Shown here in pieces: positions 11,371-21,848 of a stretch of DNA of 64,000 bases (its first letter is position 1; every line of letters begins with the position of its first letter). The notes under the pieces are model-generated. The model was not told the origin of the DNA. It ran no database searches and saw only the letters and a list, made by a program, of their open reading frames with translations. The stretch is from Rana temporaria. Lineage: Eukaryota; Chordata; Amphibia; Anura; Ranidae. The stretch spans positions 104,617,157 to 104,681,156 of the forward strand of contig NC_053497.1 of assembly GCF_905171775.1 (NCBI RefSeq). Reading direction: 5' to 3'. The position numbers were made by a program, and so were the translations under genes.

Positions 11371-12362
11371 CTCAACACTGATAATGTAGTGTGTGCCAGT
11401 TAGGCAAGGAAGGGTGACGTGGCCAGCCACTGCTGCTAAAACCAGCTGCTGACAGAGCGTATGTTTTATTACTCATCCAGTTCAATAATTGTATATTCAG
11501 TCCAGTATACAGGCAGTCCCTGAACATTCGATTTACAAACAACTCCTACTTACAAACGGAGGGAGACAACAGGAAGTGAGAGGAAATCTACCCCTAGGAA
11601 GAGAAATTCACTCCTGTAAGAGTTATCATGGGAACAAAGTGTCTCCACTGAGCCTTTATCACCAATTCTTGTTTCCATGACAACTCAACATTTTCTAAAT
11701 CCAATTGTTACAAGCACATGAAGTGAAGTGACATCTTCTGACCAGGGACACAAACAGCAAAACAAATGTTACCAGTGTGTTAATCCTTCCCTATGCGATG
11801 CAAAAAACATACGTTTTTGGGCCGGAGTTTACACTTAACAAATGTACCTGTTCCCACATGCAAATTCAACTGAGGGACCTACAGAATCTACCTGGTTTGT
11901 AACCCAGGGACTTCCTGTACGATATCCCTCAATTATAGGCCCAGATGAAGGGCTCAGTGACAAACACTTTGTCTCTCTGGACTAAATCTGTATTTTGATG
12001 GTGAAGTTTCTGGTGCAGTGTGTAAATGTGTGGTTTCCTTCAGTCACAATCCATAGGGACAGTGGAGATCCTTTGGTGAGAAGCTCCCTACCATAATCCA
12101 GATAACCCTTTCTACATGCCACTAAAACGGCTAAGATAAAAGGATATCACTAAGGTTTACATTTTCTATTCAGTTTTTTTCCATGACTGGTCACTGTGGC
12201 ATGGTCCAGCTGTACAGTAATAACCAGTGCCAAGATTGTAGAAGTAAATGTAGTGATACAAGCAGTGCTGTCATTTCATTCTGTTATCTGTCTTGGACGA
12301 CACAGCAGATTGCCGCTAGCCATACTGGTGGAGGAATGCTGGTAGAAGGGTCACTATTGTAC
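11371..12362. other. intron 1 sequence without recognised gene
   Basis: Mixed unique sequence; 11500-11920 has some interspersed-repeat character (lacking visible ends). No open frame with a recognisable domain. Confidence 0.4.
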
Positions 12363-12370
12363 CTATAGAC

Positions 12371-12691
12371 CAGGGGTCTCCAAACTTTCTAAACAAAGGG
12401 CCAGTTCACCGTCCTTCAGACTTTAGGGGGACCAGACTAGGGCCATTGCGAGCAAAAAATGTCCAGTGGGAGTAAATAATACCATATCTTTGGTGAAAGT
12501 GGAAGGACTAGTGCCCCATTGTTGGTGTTAATGGAAATAATTAATGGTGTCAGTTGGTGGAATAGTGCCCCATTGGTGTCAGCAACAAGAATTATGCCCC
12601 ATTGAAATTGGATGGAATAGTGCCCCAAGGGCCGCATTAAGACAAGCAAAGGGCCACATCCGGCCCCAGGGCCGCAGTTTGGAGATCCCTG
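12371..12691. mobile_element. hAT-type MITE, 321 bp
   Basis: Terminal repeats CAGGGGTCTCCAAACT and AGTTTGGAGATCCCTG, flanked by 8-bp duplications ctatagac (12363-12370) and ctatcgac (12692-12699), 7 of 8 identical. Non-coding. The internal sequence has a recurring agtgccccattg word. Confidence 0.88.
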
Positions 12692-12948
12692 CTATCGACT
12701 ATGACAGCTAGTGCTGCCTTCTTTGAAGTGCCTCAGTTGCTGGTGAAAGCAGGTGTTCCTCCTTCTCATTGGCTGCCAGATACTAGATTGTACTGACTGC
12801 TTCCTGAATTCATTATTTTCTGAGTTGCCCATTTAGAACAATTCTGTAGGTCAGGAGCTCTGATTTCACTTTCTGCATGCTTGTTCCAGGTCTGTGTTTC
12901 AGAAATACTCAACCCTTTCACTGCAATGTTTCCCCTTAATTTTGCAAA

Positions 12949-13307
12949 TACCGTATATACTAGAGTATAAGCCGAGTTTTTCAGCACATTTTTTATTTGT
13001 TTTTGTGCTGAAAATGCCCCCTTTGGCTTGTGCTCGAGTCACCTTTTTGCGCCTGATCTCCCGGACTTTGGGGACCCGGTACTGGCCGGCCGTAAGGTCC
13101 CCTGGACCTCAAACTTAGAGCTGGGAAGCACTGATTTTTCAAAGCCGGGCACCCCTTCCATAGACTCCCGTGTTAAACGTCAGTCTAGGCAGGGACACAG
13201 TGAGGCATGCAGATGGACACCCTAGGCTTATACTTGAGTCAATACGTTTTCCCATTTTTTTGTGGTAAAATTAGGTGCCTCGGCTTATACTCGAGTATAT
13301 TCAGTAT
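12949..13307. mobile_element. MITE with CCGTATATACT ends
   Basis: Left end ccgtatatactagagtataa followed by gccgag; right end ctcggcttatactcgagtat, an inverted complement. The interior has tcagcacattttt/gtgctgaaaatg foldback. A related end appears at 42500-42545. Non-coding. Confidence 0.75.
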
Positions 13308-13329
13308 GTTTGAATGCACATTTTTACAT

Positions 13330-13649
13330 AGAATTATGTAAAAATCCCCCCCGCTAGCGGCTGAAGAAAGGGTTAAATGCGCCTGAAAAGCGTCACTGCC
13401 GAACCGCTTTGCAGGTGCTTCTGCAGCGCTGCCCATTGATTTTAATGGACAGGGCTGTGGTGGAGCGGTTTATTCCACCCTAAAGATGCTGCTTTCAGGA
13501 CTTTTTCTAACGTCCTGCAAGCGCACCACTCCAGTGTGAAAGCACTCAGGCTTTCACACTGGGGCTGCAGGGGGGGGGGGGCGCGCTTTACATGCGCTAT
13601 TTTTAGCCCTTTAGCGCCTGAAAAACGTCTCCAGTGTGAAAGGGGTCTT
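13330..13649. mobile_element. Harbinger-like MITE fragment
   Basis: Shares gctagcggc, cccattgattttaatgg and aagcactcaggctttcacac blocks with 3714-4010 and 28048-28457, and ends ccagtgtgaaaggggtc|TTA. The left end is missing. A poly-G tract at 13568-13581 interrupts it. Confidence 0.6.
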
Positions 13650-13659
13650 AGAGGGGAGG

Positions 13660-14100
13660 CAAGTGTATAGTAATTTTAGTTCCGCGTTAACACCTAAAGG
13701 GGTGTTTACAATGGTCAGTTGTTGTGTCTTTTTTTTTTTTACGGATATGTTATACTTGCCTGCTCTGTGCAATGGTTTTGTACTGAGCAGTCTCTTCTGA
13801 GGTCCCCCGCCGGCACTCTCAGCTTCTCCTGTTCTTTGTGTGCCACCATAGAAAACCACTTCCTATGGTGGTACGTGTGTGTCAATAGACGCACAAAGTG
13901 CGGCTCGGGCCCCACCCCCACTTCCTTGTCACTGAAATTGATTGACAGCAGCTGAAGCCCATACCTCCTGCTGCTCTCAGAGTACAGTGAGGAGGGAGAG
14001 AGCGCTGTACTGCTGCTTCTGGGCACAGTTCTGGATCTAAATTGGGCTTGGTTATGTATTTTTTCCTTTAAAAAAAAAAAAAAAACCTTGACAAACGCCA
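13660..14100. mobile_element. repeat fragment shared with 40190-40610
   Basis: Contains gttttgtactgagcag, ccactttgtg-type and poly-A (14070-14085) blocks also found near 40200-40560 (cttgctctgtgctgtggttttgcacagag). Ends are not resolved. Non-coding. Confidence 0.4.
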
Positions 14101-14558
14101 TATTTTTACAGTTTACATGTCAGGCAGGCTTGCTGCTAAGGCTTCATTTCCACGGACGTTTTTACAGCCACTTTTCTTTTTTTTTTCAAATCTTTTTATT
14201 GGATTTTATAATTTACAAATACAGTGCAATATAACAATTTCTATGTTCGCATTCATATACAGTTACAATGAGCAGTGAGTTACTAATCAATGTATACATA
14301 TAGGAAAACTAAAATCCCAACAGTATCGGGAACAACAAACCGGGATGACATTGGAAAATTAAATAAATAATATAAAAAAAAAAAGGGGATTGGATATTAA
14401 GGGGATGGTAACAAATGATGCCTTCATATATAAGGATTGAAGAGTAGGAACTAAATGATTGAGAAGATGATTCCCTGCAGAAGTAGATCACTATATTAAA
14501 ACTTCTTCATTCAACTTAAGAGATCAGTTGAATAGAGAGAAATGGGTAAGGTAACTAT

Positions 14559-17500
14559 TCAACATCCGTTGTTTAATAAAGTCCCAAATTCATTAGATTT
14601 CGCAAAATGCAACCAGCATGCCCATTTCCCGTAAAACTTGTTTGAGGTGTCAGACGATTGATGGATTAAATCTTCCATATTTGCTATATGTTGGACTTTC
14701 CGTAGCCACTCAGGTATAGATGGTGGTGAGGGTTGTAACCATTTAGCAGGGATACATAGTTTAGCAGCATTGATGAGATGCAGGACTATTGAATCTTTGT
14801 AAACTGAGTTTGGCAGGGATGAATGATGTAGTAAATATTGTGGGGCAGAATGGTCTGGAGTATAAGTCGTGATTTTACATATTAGGTCATGTACCTTATC
14901 CCAGAAGGGTGTAATATCTCTACATTCCCACCATATATGGAGTAGCGTTCCTTCAGCAGACTTACAACGCCAGCACAGAGGGGATACGGTTGGGTTGAAT
15001 TTATTAACAATATGGGGGGTCCTGTACCACCTTGAGTATAACTTGTATCCATTTTCCTGGGTAAGTACATTTAAGGAACCCTTGTGTAACCTGCGAAAGA
15101 CAGTTCCCCATTGATCTTTTGAGAGCGAGATATTTAGTTCTTTTTCCCACTTCAGATTCGTGTAGTCTGATTTTAAATCAAAATCAGAGAAAAACATAGC
15201 GTGTAATGTTGAAATTAGATGTTTTTGAGGAGATTTCCTAAAGCATAGGTTTTCAAATGGGGTTTTTGATCTGTGCCAGTTATAGCTTGAATTGGGTTTA
15301 GTCACGAAACTTGTAATAATGTCATAGTCAGGCCGGGACATGTTAGTATCCGGGTAGTCAGCGATGAATGTGTCATAGGAGATAATGGCACCTTGTTTGA
15401 AAAGCGTGTTGATTTTCAATAAGTCTGTTAAATGTGGATCAGCAAGTGCGGTATCATACATCTCCAGTTTTATTTCTGGGTTAAAGATTAAAGGGGTCAT
15501 GGGGCCATATATGGACGAAATATTATATTTTTTGCTGAGGCATTTAAAAATACGCAGTGTATTACCAGTGACAGGATGAGAGTTGACCTTTCGATTGATT
15601 TTGGCGGGATGAATCCATGGTAAGTGTGTTAAAGGTATATGGCATGTATGTGAGGAATTTTCGAGATTCACCCAGTCCTTAATATGACCATGTAAATGCC
15701 AATCTGAGATACGGGTCAAATGACAGGCCCAATAATATTTTTGCAAGTCAGGTAATCCTATTCCACCCAATAGCTTAGGGGTTATGAGTTTTTCCCACTG
15801 TATTCTAGGCTGCCTCTCGTTCCATATAAATTTCAGGCACAATCGCCTGAAATTCTTAAAAAAAGTGCACGGAATCCTGACTGGTATTGTCTGCAACAGA
15901 TACAAAAACCTCGGGAGCACGTTCATTTTTATAATGTCCGCTCTCCCGAACCATGAGAAAAAATTTGAACCCCATTTAAGGAGATCATTCTTGACTGTAT
16001 TGAATAGGGGTAAAAAGTTTTTGTTGTATAAGTCTTTTACATCGGGTGTTAATTTAATTCCTAGATATGTCAAGCACTCCTCTTCCCATCGAAAAGGGAA
16101 GTTTTGTTTGCAAAGTGAGATTGTAGAGACAGGTAAGGATATATTCATGGCAACAGACTTGGTGAAATTAATTTTCATATTAGAAATGTCGTGGAACATG
16201 GAAAGGTCCTTCAGCAAATTGGGGATCGTAATGATAGGGTTGGACAAAAACAAAAGGATGTCATCAGCAAAAGCCGCTAGCTTATATATCTTATCGTCAA
16301 TAGCAATACCTTTAATATCCCCATTCGCTCTCAATTTACACAGGAATGGTTCTAATATCAATACAAAAATAATAGGTGACAGTGGACACCCCTGTCTCGT
16401 GCCATTCGACACAGAGAAAGCCTCCGACAGCCCGCCATTAACCTTAACTCTGGCTGTAGGGGACGAGTACAGAAAATGAATAAATTGAAGTAATTTTTCT
16501 TGCAATCCTATAGCCTTCAACGCTTCGTGCATGTAGTCCCAGGCTATTCTGTCGAAGGCTTTCTCTGCGTCGAGGGACAACAAGAAACCGGGTGATTTAG
16601 TGTTTCGTAGCCAATGCTGAATAAGTATTGCTTTCGTAGTATTATCCCTCGCCTCCCTGCCAGGCACGAATCCCACCTGGTCTAGAGAGATAAGGTCAGG
16701 AAGCAAGGGTAGTAAACGATTGGCAATGACTTTTGCATATAACTTTACATCTACATTGAGTAGCGAAATGGGCCTGTAGTTGGATACCAATGTTGTATCT
16801 TTATCATGTTTGGGGATTACAGTTATATGCGCCTCTAACAAATTTTTGTTTATATCTGGGGTAGCAGGAATGCAATTGAATGCTTTTAAGAAGTTGGGAA
16901 TAATTATGTCCTGGAAAGTTTTGTAGTAATTTACAGTAATACCATCAGGCCCTGGGCATTTCCCCATATTAAGTTGTTTAAGAGCGGATAAAGTTTCAGG
17001 TAGATCTATAGGTTTTTCCAGTCCTTTGGCTACATCCATACTAATTGGTTTAGGACTATAGGATTTCAGAAAATCAGTAATTAGATCTATTCTACTAGGA
17101 GAATTTTTAGGAGGCGTTATGGAGGGTAGATTATATAGGTTTGAATAAAATTTTTGGAATTGGTCCGCTATATCAGTAGAATTGCTGTATGATTTCCCAG
17201 CAGAATCAGAGATGGAATAAATATCATTGCGTCTTTTCAGGGCTTTCGAATTAATAGTGTTAGCTAGTAGTTTACTGCTTTTGTTGCCAAATTCATAAAA
17301 TACCTTTCGTGAGAAATTTAAATTGCGTTTTATTTTTTTTTCCAGCAACAAGAGCAGGTCTTCCCTGGCTATTAAAAGATCTGATAGAGTGTCTTTCGCT
17401 AGCGATTGTTTGTGTATTTTTTCCAGCCTATTGATCCGATCCGTAAGATCTTTAATGCAAGCTTGTCTCAGTTTATTCCTTCTAGCGGCTAGAGATATCA

Positions 17501-18425
17501 ATTCCCCCCTAATGACGCATTTGTGAGCTAACCACACATTTAGAGGGTGCACTTCAGGAGTGTCGTTCTCAGTGAAGTAGTGGTTTATGTTTGAGTGTAG
17601 CAATTTGACATTATCAACGTCATTAAGTAAAGAATTATCAAGTCTCCATATTGGTGGGAGAGCAGGTTTGTTTTTGAAAGATAAGGACATAGTGATTGGA
17701 TTGTGGTCCGAGATGATCATCGGTTCTATTGTGGCATCCAGAAGGGCATCTAAGCCTTTTTGAGCAATCAAAAGATAGTCTAATCTGGAATATGAGTTAT
17801 GGGGAGTCGAGAAAAATGTAAAATCCTTACTATTAGGATGCAGAGTGCGCCATGTATCGTGTAGTGTCAATTTATGTAAGGATTTTTTAATCAGCCCGAG
17901 AGCTCTGTATGAGATTCTTGAAGTACCAGATGAAGTGTCTAGTAGGGGGTTAAGAGCTAAATTAAAGTCCCCCCCAACAATGAGCATGCCGGTTGCAAAA
18001 GATTCAAGAGTCTCTAATGTTTTCAAAAAGAATGGGGCATGTGACTGGTTGGGTGCGTAAATATTTGCAATTGTGATAGGTACATTGAATAGAGAGCCCC
18101 TAAGAAATAAAAATCTGCCTTCACTGTCAACACTAGAGTCCAATAGTTTGAAAGGACAATGCTTAGAAATTAAAATAGAGACTCCTCCAGTTTTGGAGTT
18201 TGGGTTAGTAGCGTTAAACATAGTAGGGAACCTTTTATCCTTAAATGTTGGCACGTTATCCGTCTTAAAATGGGTCTCTTGGAGCAGTATAATGTCTGCT
18301 TTTGATCTATGAAGTAATAACATTAATTTGGATCTTTTTTCGGGCACATTAAGGCCTTTCACATTTAGGGAATAAAATTTAACCTTCTGCACTAGGGTTG
18401 AAGAAATGTTATCCGATAGAGCCAT
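14559..18425 (-). CDS. L1 ORF2 endonuclease/reverse transcriptase, 1288 aa
   Basis: Enzyme that nicks target DNA and copies L1 RNA in place (target-primed reverse transcription). The N-terminal APE-type endonuclease has SLNVKGL (Asn21), QETHF (Glu50), NIYAPN (121-126), GGDFNLAL (151-158), RLDYLL (214-219) and ISDHNPI (238-244), so every expected catalytic position is present. The reverse transcriptase core covers roughly 480-770: GPDGITVNYYK (492-502), NYRPISLLN, LSLDAEKAFDRIAWD (616-630), GTRQGCPLSP (675-684) and the active site FADD (719-722). A Cys/His motif, CWRCKSAEGTLLHIWWEC, is at 1151-1168. The length matches full L1 ORF2 (about 1275 aa). No premature stop across 3.9 kb, so probably functional; activity is inference. 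Confidence 0.95.
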   Translation of the reverse strand: MALSDNISSTLVQKVKFYSLNVKGLNVPEKRSKLMLLLHRSKADIILLQETHFKTDNVPTFKDKRFPTMFNATNPNSKTGGVSILISKHCPFKLLDSSVDSEGRFLFLRGSLFNVPITIANIYAPNQSHAPFFLKTLETLESFATGMLIVGGDFNLALNPLLDTSSGTSRISYRALGLIKKSLHKLTLHDTWRTLHPNSKDFTFFSTPHNSYSRLDYLLIAQKGLDALLDATIEPMIISDHNPITMSLSFKNKPALPPIWRLDNSLLNDVDNVKLLHSNINHYFTENDTPEVHPLNVWLAHKCVIRGELISLAARRNKLRQACIKDLTDRINRLEKIHKQSLAKDTLSDLLIAREDLLLLLEKKIKRNLNFSRKVFYEFGNKSSKLLANTINSKALKRRNDIYSISDSAGKSYSNSTDIADQFQKFYSNLYNLPSITPPKNSPSRIDLITDFLKSYSPKPISMDVAKGLEKPIDLPETLSALKQLNMGKCPGPDGITVNYYKTFQDIIIPNFLKAFNCIPATPDINKNLLEAHITVIPKHDKDTTLVSNYRPISLLNVDVKLYAKVIANRLLPLLPDLISLDQVGFVPGREARDNTTKAILIQHWLRNTKSPGFLLSLDAEKAFDRIAWDYMHEALKAIGLQEKLLQFIHFLYSSPTARVKVNGGLSEAFSVSNGTRQGCPLSPIIFVLILEPFLCKLRANGDIKGIAIDDKIYKLAAFADDILLFLSNPIITIPNLLKDLSMFHDISNMKINFTKSVAMNISLPVSTISLCKQNFPFRWEEECLTYLGIKLTPDVKDLYNKNFLPLFNTVKNDLLKWGSNFFSWFGRADIIKMNVLPRFLYLLQTIPVRIPCTFFKNFRRLCLKFIWNERQPRIQWEKLITPKLLGGIGLPDLQKYYWACHLTRISDWHLHGHIKDWVNLENSSHTCHIPLTHLPWIHPAKINRKVNSHPVTGNTLRIFKCLSKKYNISSIYGPMTPLIFNPEIKLEMYDTALADPHLTDLLKINTLFKQGAIISYDTFIADYPDTNMSRPDYDIITSFVTKPNSSYNWHRSKTPFENLCFRKSPQKHLISTLHAMFFSDFDLKSDYTNLKWEKELNISLSKDQWGTVFRRLHKGSLNVLTQENGYKLYSRWYRTPHIVNKFNPTVSPLCWRCKSAEGTLLHIWWECRDITPFWDKVHDLICKITTYTPDHSAPQYLLHHSSLPNSVYKDSIVLHLINAAKLCIPAKWLQPSPPSIPEWLRKVQHIANMEDLIHQSSDTSNKFYGKWACWLHFAKSNEFGTLLNNGC

Positions 18426-19450
18426 CTTCTCAGATGTTCAAAGTTAATAAAGAATAAAGTACTGTAGTGGGGAGAGTATTCAGATAGTCACTGAATGATA
18501 ATATCCAAAAAAAAAAAAAAAAAAAAAAAAATAGGAGAGGGGGGAAAGAAACTTGGAGAAGCTCACCAATTGAGAATGTTTTTAAAAAAAATGTAAATAT
18601 TATGAATATGTAACAGGATAGGGTAACAGAAAACTAACAAGACACTACCCTTTAGGGAAGTGTAAATGAGAGAGACAAAGCAGACTCTTCCTGCCACAGA
18701 CCCGGTTAAGGCGATGACAAGGAGTACTGCTGTGTGGGAGTTGGAATGAATCTGGACCAAGACAGACCCTAGGAACGTCAAACTACCCTCCGCTACAGAC
18801 CTGCATTGCAGCATACGTGCATTCGTTAATAAAAAAAAAAAATACTGTGAAAAGAAAGATAGAGAAATATACCGGGACAAATACTGTCCAGCCTAAACTT
18901 TTATGAATAAAGCATAACAGTATTCAGCAATGTTATGGCACAGTGAAACTAGCGATTAGATTTGTTACATTGTAAAGACTCAACCAGTAAATATAAACAT
19001 GGAATGTAAGGAGCAGAAAAGATACATTCTTGCCACAAAAATAACAAACAGGGATTATTGAGGTGCATGTATATTCCAAAGAGCATTTCATAACATGCTC
19101 ATATATAGTAACTTTTAGAAAGACAAAATAAGAACGAGAGAGACTGAAGTAACTTCACTATTTTCTAGGAACTTGCTCCCAATATAGCTATAATAAATTA
19201 AGCTATCAGGATAATGTCAGTACAGACAATATAAATCAAAAATGTATCCTGTAGAGCTCAATACACTACGATTGGATGAATGTCCAATCAGGGTGTACAA
19301 AGCATGTCTCAAACTTGTAACAAAACATGCATTCGAACTTCAGAATGAATTTAAAAAAAAGTGGATAACAAGAGCTCAAAACTTATCTACCGTATTAATA
19401 AAAAAGATAGACAAACATATCATGAAGGTAATATCATAAGCGGCAAGTCT
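18426..19450 (-). other. long L1 inter-ORF segment, 1025 bp
   Basis: Between the ORF1 stop and the ORF2 start. It contains a homopolymer T run on the - strand (poly-A on + at 18509-18531) and a second at 18830-18841. No open frame with a known domain. Much longer than the inter-ORF spacer of mammalian L1, and may hold an internal ribosome entry function or an old insertion; neither is shown. Confidence 0.7.
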
Positions 19451-20473
19451 TCAGTATTCTCTTCTGGACTTTCTATTGCGCATAGAGCCTGGTGAACGTA
19501 GATCGGTGTGTTGATCCCTAGAAGAAGCAGAAGTTTTGTCTGCAGATAATGAGCGACGTCTTCTGAATCTGGTTGAAACTGTTTCCATTGCTTCTTCAGG
19601 AGTATTTTCTTTCCTGTTGGACTGGGATCTAAAGTCCGCGTACCAGTCTGGTACATCCATGTAGGGGATATCCATTGCGTTACAAAAGGGGCGCAGGTCT
19701 TCAGGTACCCTCAACAGTGCTGAATGACCCTGATTAGTCGCCAATAGACCGAAAGGAAACTTCCAACGATAAATGATATTCCTGCTGCGCAGTGCTTCTA
19801 GCAGGGGTCTCAGGTCTCTTCTATGTTGTAGCGTTATATATGACAAATCCTGATAGATCTGAATTAAAGTCCCCTCATACATGCATTTAGATCGGAGTTT
19901 TGCATTTCTTAAAATTTCTTCCTTGAGTTGAAAATCACATAGGCAACAAATGACATCTCTTGGTGGGTCAGTAGCCCTGCCTTTAGGTCTCAGGGCTCTA
20001 TGTATGCGCTCCATTTTGATCGCTGTTATCGGCGGTCGGCCCAAAAGGTTGTTAAATATACCAGTAACAATTGAGGTAAGGTTATCATTGTCCACCGTTT
20101 CAGGGAGACCTCTAACCCTCAAATTATGGCGCCGATTTCGGTTCTCCAAGTCTTCAACTTGGCGGTGTAGGTCCCGTAGATGGAGTGTATGGTTATCCAC
20201 TTTGCGGTTTATATGACGCATCACTGTGCCGTGTTGCGCAGTTGTTTTTTCTACCTCCACTACCCGCATTGTAACTGCGCGTACCTCTAAGCTCAACTCG
20301 GTAATGGCAGCAGTCAATGTGGCTTTTATGTCAGCTGCAATTAAGTGGAGGTCTCCCAGATTGGGTCTTTGTGTCAGATCGGTGGATGACCCAGGGTTGA
20401 CAGCACCGATAAGTGGTGTAATACCCTCGGGGGTATTTAGAGTATGTACCAATCCCTTCGAGTTCTCCATCAT
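19451..20473 (-). CDS. L1 ORF1 RNA-binding protein, 340 aa
   Basis: L1-type ORF1p, a nucleic-acid chaperone that coats the element's RNA and forms trimers through a coiled coil. Visible layout: variable N-terminus (1-45); heptad-rich helical segment about 46-115; an RRM-type region introduced by ENRNRRHNLRVRGLPE (110-125), with RIHRALRPK (156-164) and PRDVICCL (171-178); a C-terminal domain about 200-275 with AKLRSKCMYEG and LRPLLEALRSRNIIYRWKFP; and a basic Ser/Arg-rich tail. Size and domain order fit vertebrate L1 ORF1 (Transposase_22 type). No stop or frameshift. The start used is the first of two adjacent Met codons. The 5' UTR between the element start and this ATG is about 230 bp. Confidence 0.9.
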   Translation of the reverse strand: MMENSKGLVHTLNTPEGITPLIGAVNPGSSTDLTQRPNLGDLHLIAADIKATLTAAITELSLEVRAVTMRVVEVEKTTAQHGTVMRHINRKVDNHTLHLRDLHRQVEDLENRNRRHNLRVRGLPETVDNDNLTSIVTGIFNNLLGRPPITAIKMERIHRALRPKGRATDPPRDVICCLCDFQLKEEILRNAKLRSKCMYEGTLIQIYQDLSYITLQHRRDLRPLLEALRSRNIIYRWKFPFGLLATNQGHSALLRVPEDLRPFCNAMDIPYMDVPDWYADFRSQSNRKENTPEEAMETVSTRFRRRRSLSADKTSASSRDQHTDLRSPGSMRNRKSRREY

Positions 20474-20704
20474 TGCGGTCTATGTGTCCCCGCGTTAAAA
20501 CGATAAGGGGCTACCGTTTAGTCAATTCTCTCCGGTTTTCGTCGGTAATTTCACAAAACGAGCCCGGGTATGTCCGGAGTCCCGGTATAGTCTCTGTGAT
20601 AGCAAATTCAGCTTACCGGAGCGTTAGTCAGCTGATTTAGGTCTGTAGCAACGGGAGCTATCAAGCTAAGCGTCCATCTTCAGTCCCGGCTAGACCACGC
20701 CCCC
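20474..20704 (-). promoter_or_regulatory. L1 5' UTR / internal promoter region
   Basis: The first 231 bp of the element on the - strand start with GGGGGCGTGG and contain AAGATGG about 25 bp in (ggactgaagatggacgct), resembling the YY1 site near the start of mammalian L1 that fixes initiation. Promoter role is inferred from position and family. Confidence 0.55.
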
Positions 20705-20956
20705 TACAGCCACTTTTCTGAGATTTTTTTTTTTTGCAGCTTAAAAACAGCTCTCCATGTTAGTCTATATGGCCTCATGCCCACCATGACGTTTTTGAGC
20801 TGTAGATGGCTGAGCCGTTTTTAAGCAGCAAAAAAAAAACCCAGGACCAGTGCGTTCTGAAGCTCCAGCTATAGAGCTGTAAAAACGGCAGACGTTAAAT
20901 GCTCAAAAACGCTAAAACGCTACCGCTGCGTTTTTGAGCTCCAGCTCAAAAAAAAA

Positions 20957-21113
<157 letters not shown>

Positions 21114-21223
21114 GTTTTTAAGCTGTAAAAACGTCCATGGAAATGAAGCCTAATGGCTCACCGATCAGTAAACCTTGTCCCTGTGATGCTGTATGATGCC
21201 CCTAATTACAGTAAGTCTGTTAA

Positions 21224-21603
21224 AAAAAACAAAACCTGCATAATGAGCTAGTATGCATAGCATACTAGATCATTAAGAATTACTTGCCTGAGAGATCGAA
21301 GCACTTGTTCGCCTCCGCCGCCATGATACCCAGAGTGACTTCTGGTATCGCTGCTCCAGCACTGTGAATGGCCAGCACTGTGAATGGCCAGAGCAGCAAT
21401 GATGTCACTCCTGCGCATGATGCTGTTAGTAGCGGCACGCTCAGTGCGCATGCGCCGTAAACATCGGTGCTGCTATTTTTTGCAAATATCCCCCTAAACC
21501 TTTTAGGTTTGGAAGATATTTCTTGCACCTACAGGTAAGCCTTAATCTAGGCTTACCTGTAGGTTAAAGTGGTTGTAAAGGGTTTACAACCACTTTAAGC
21601 GGA
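21224..21603. mobile_element. MITE, inverted relative to copy at 10709-11112
   Basis: Contains atgagctagtatgcat, actgtgaatggccag (twice in tandem, 21359-21390), gaagatatttcttgcacc and tacctgtaggttaaagtggttgtaaaggg. The 3' end carries a short foldback ttgtaaagggtttacaacca. Shared blocks with 10709-11112 are in opposite orientation. Confidence 0.65.
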
Positions 21604-21619
21604 TCATATATGGCTTGGG

Positions 21620-21650
21620 GGGTGTGTGTGTGTGTGTGTGTGTGTGCGCG
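21620..21650. repeat. (GT)n microsatellite
   Basis: About 13 GT units followed by gcgcgc; short and simple. Confidence 0.9.
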
Positions 21651-21848
21651 CTTACTCTGTGCCCCTTGGGGAACATATCGGTTACTCGTCTTGACCACCG
21701 TGTGTCTTGCACACAGCGCATCACAGATCAGGATAAAGGGCCAATCATGGTGGCCCTTTACCATGTGATTGCTGTGTCCAATCGCAAGCGATCACAGCTG
21801 TTAAACGCAACAGGCCTTTGTCTGTTTATTGCTCTGCTTCCTTTACAA

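Larger units (their letters stand above)
14178..20704 (-). mobile_element. full-length L1-clade LINE, both ORFs open
   Basis: A 6.5-kb non-LTR retrotransposon antisense to RAB14 in intron 1. It is bounded by a perfect 15-bp target duplication, tacagccacttttct, at 14163-14177 and 20705-20719. The 3' end (+ strand left) has a poly-A tract about 9-10 bases long and an AATAAA signal (complement of 14195-14200) next to it. The 5' end begins GGGGGCGTGGTCTAGCC on the - strand. Order on the - strand: about 230 bp 5' UTR, ORF1 (20473-19451), a 1025-bp inter-ORF segment, ORF2 (18425-14559), about 380 bp 3' UTR. Perfect duplication and open ORFs imply a recent insertion. Confidence 0.95.

Noticed and set aside
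15784..16479. 231-codon + strand frame
   Set aside because: Antisense shadow of L1 ORF2.
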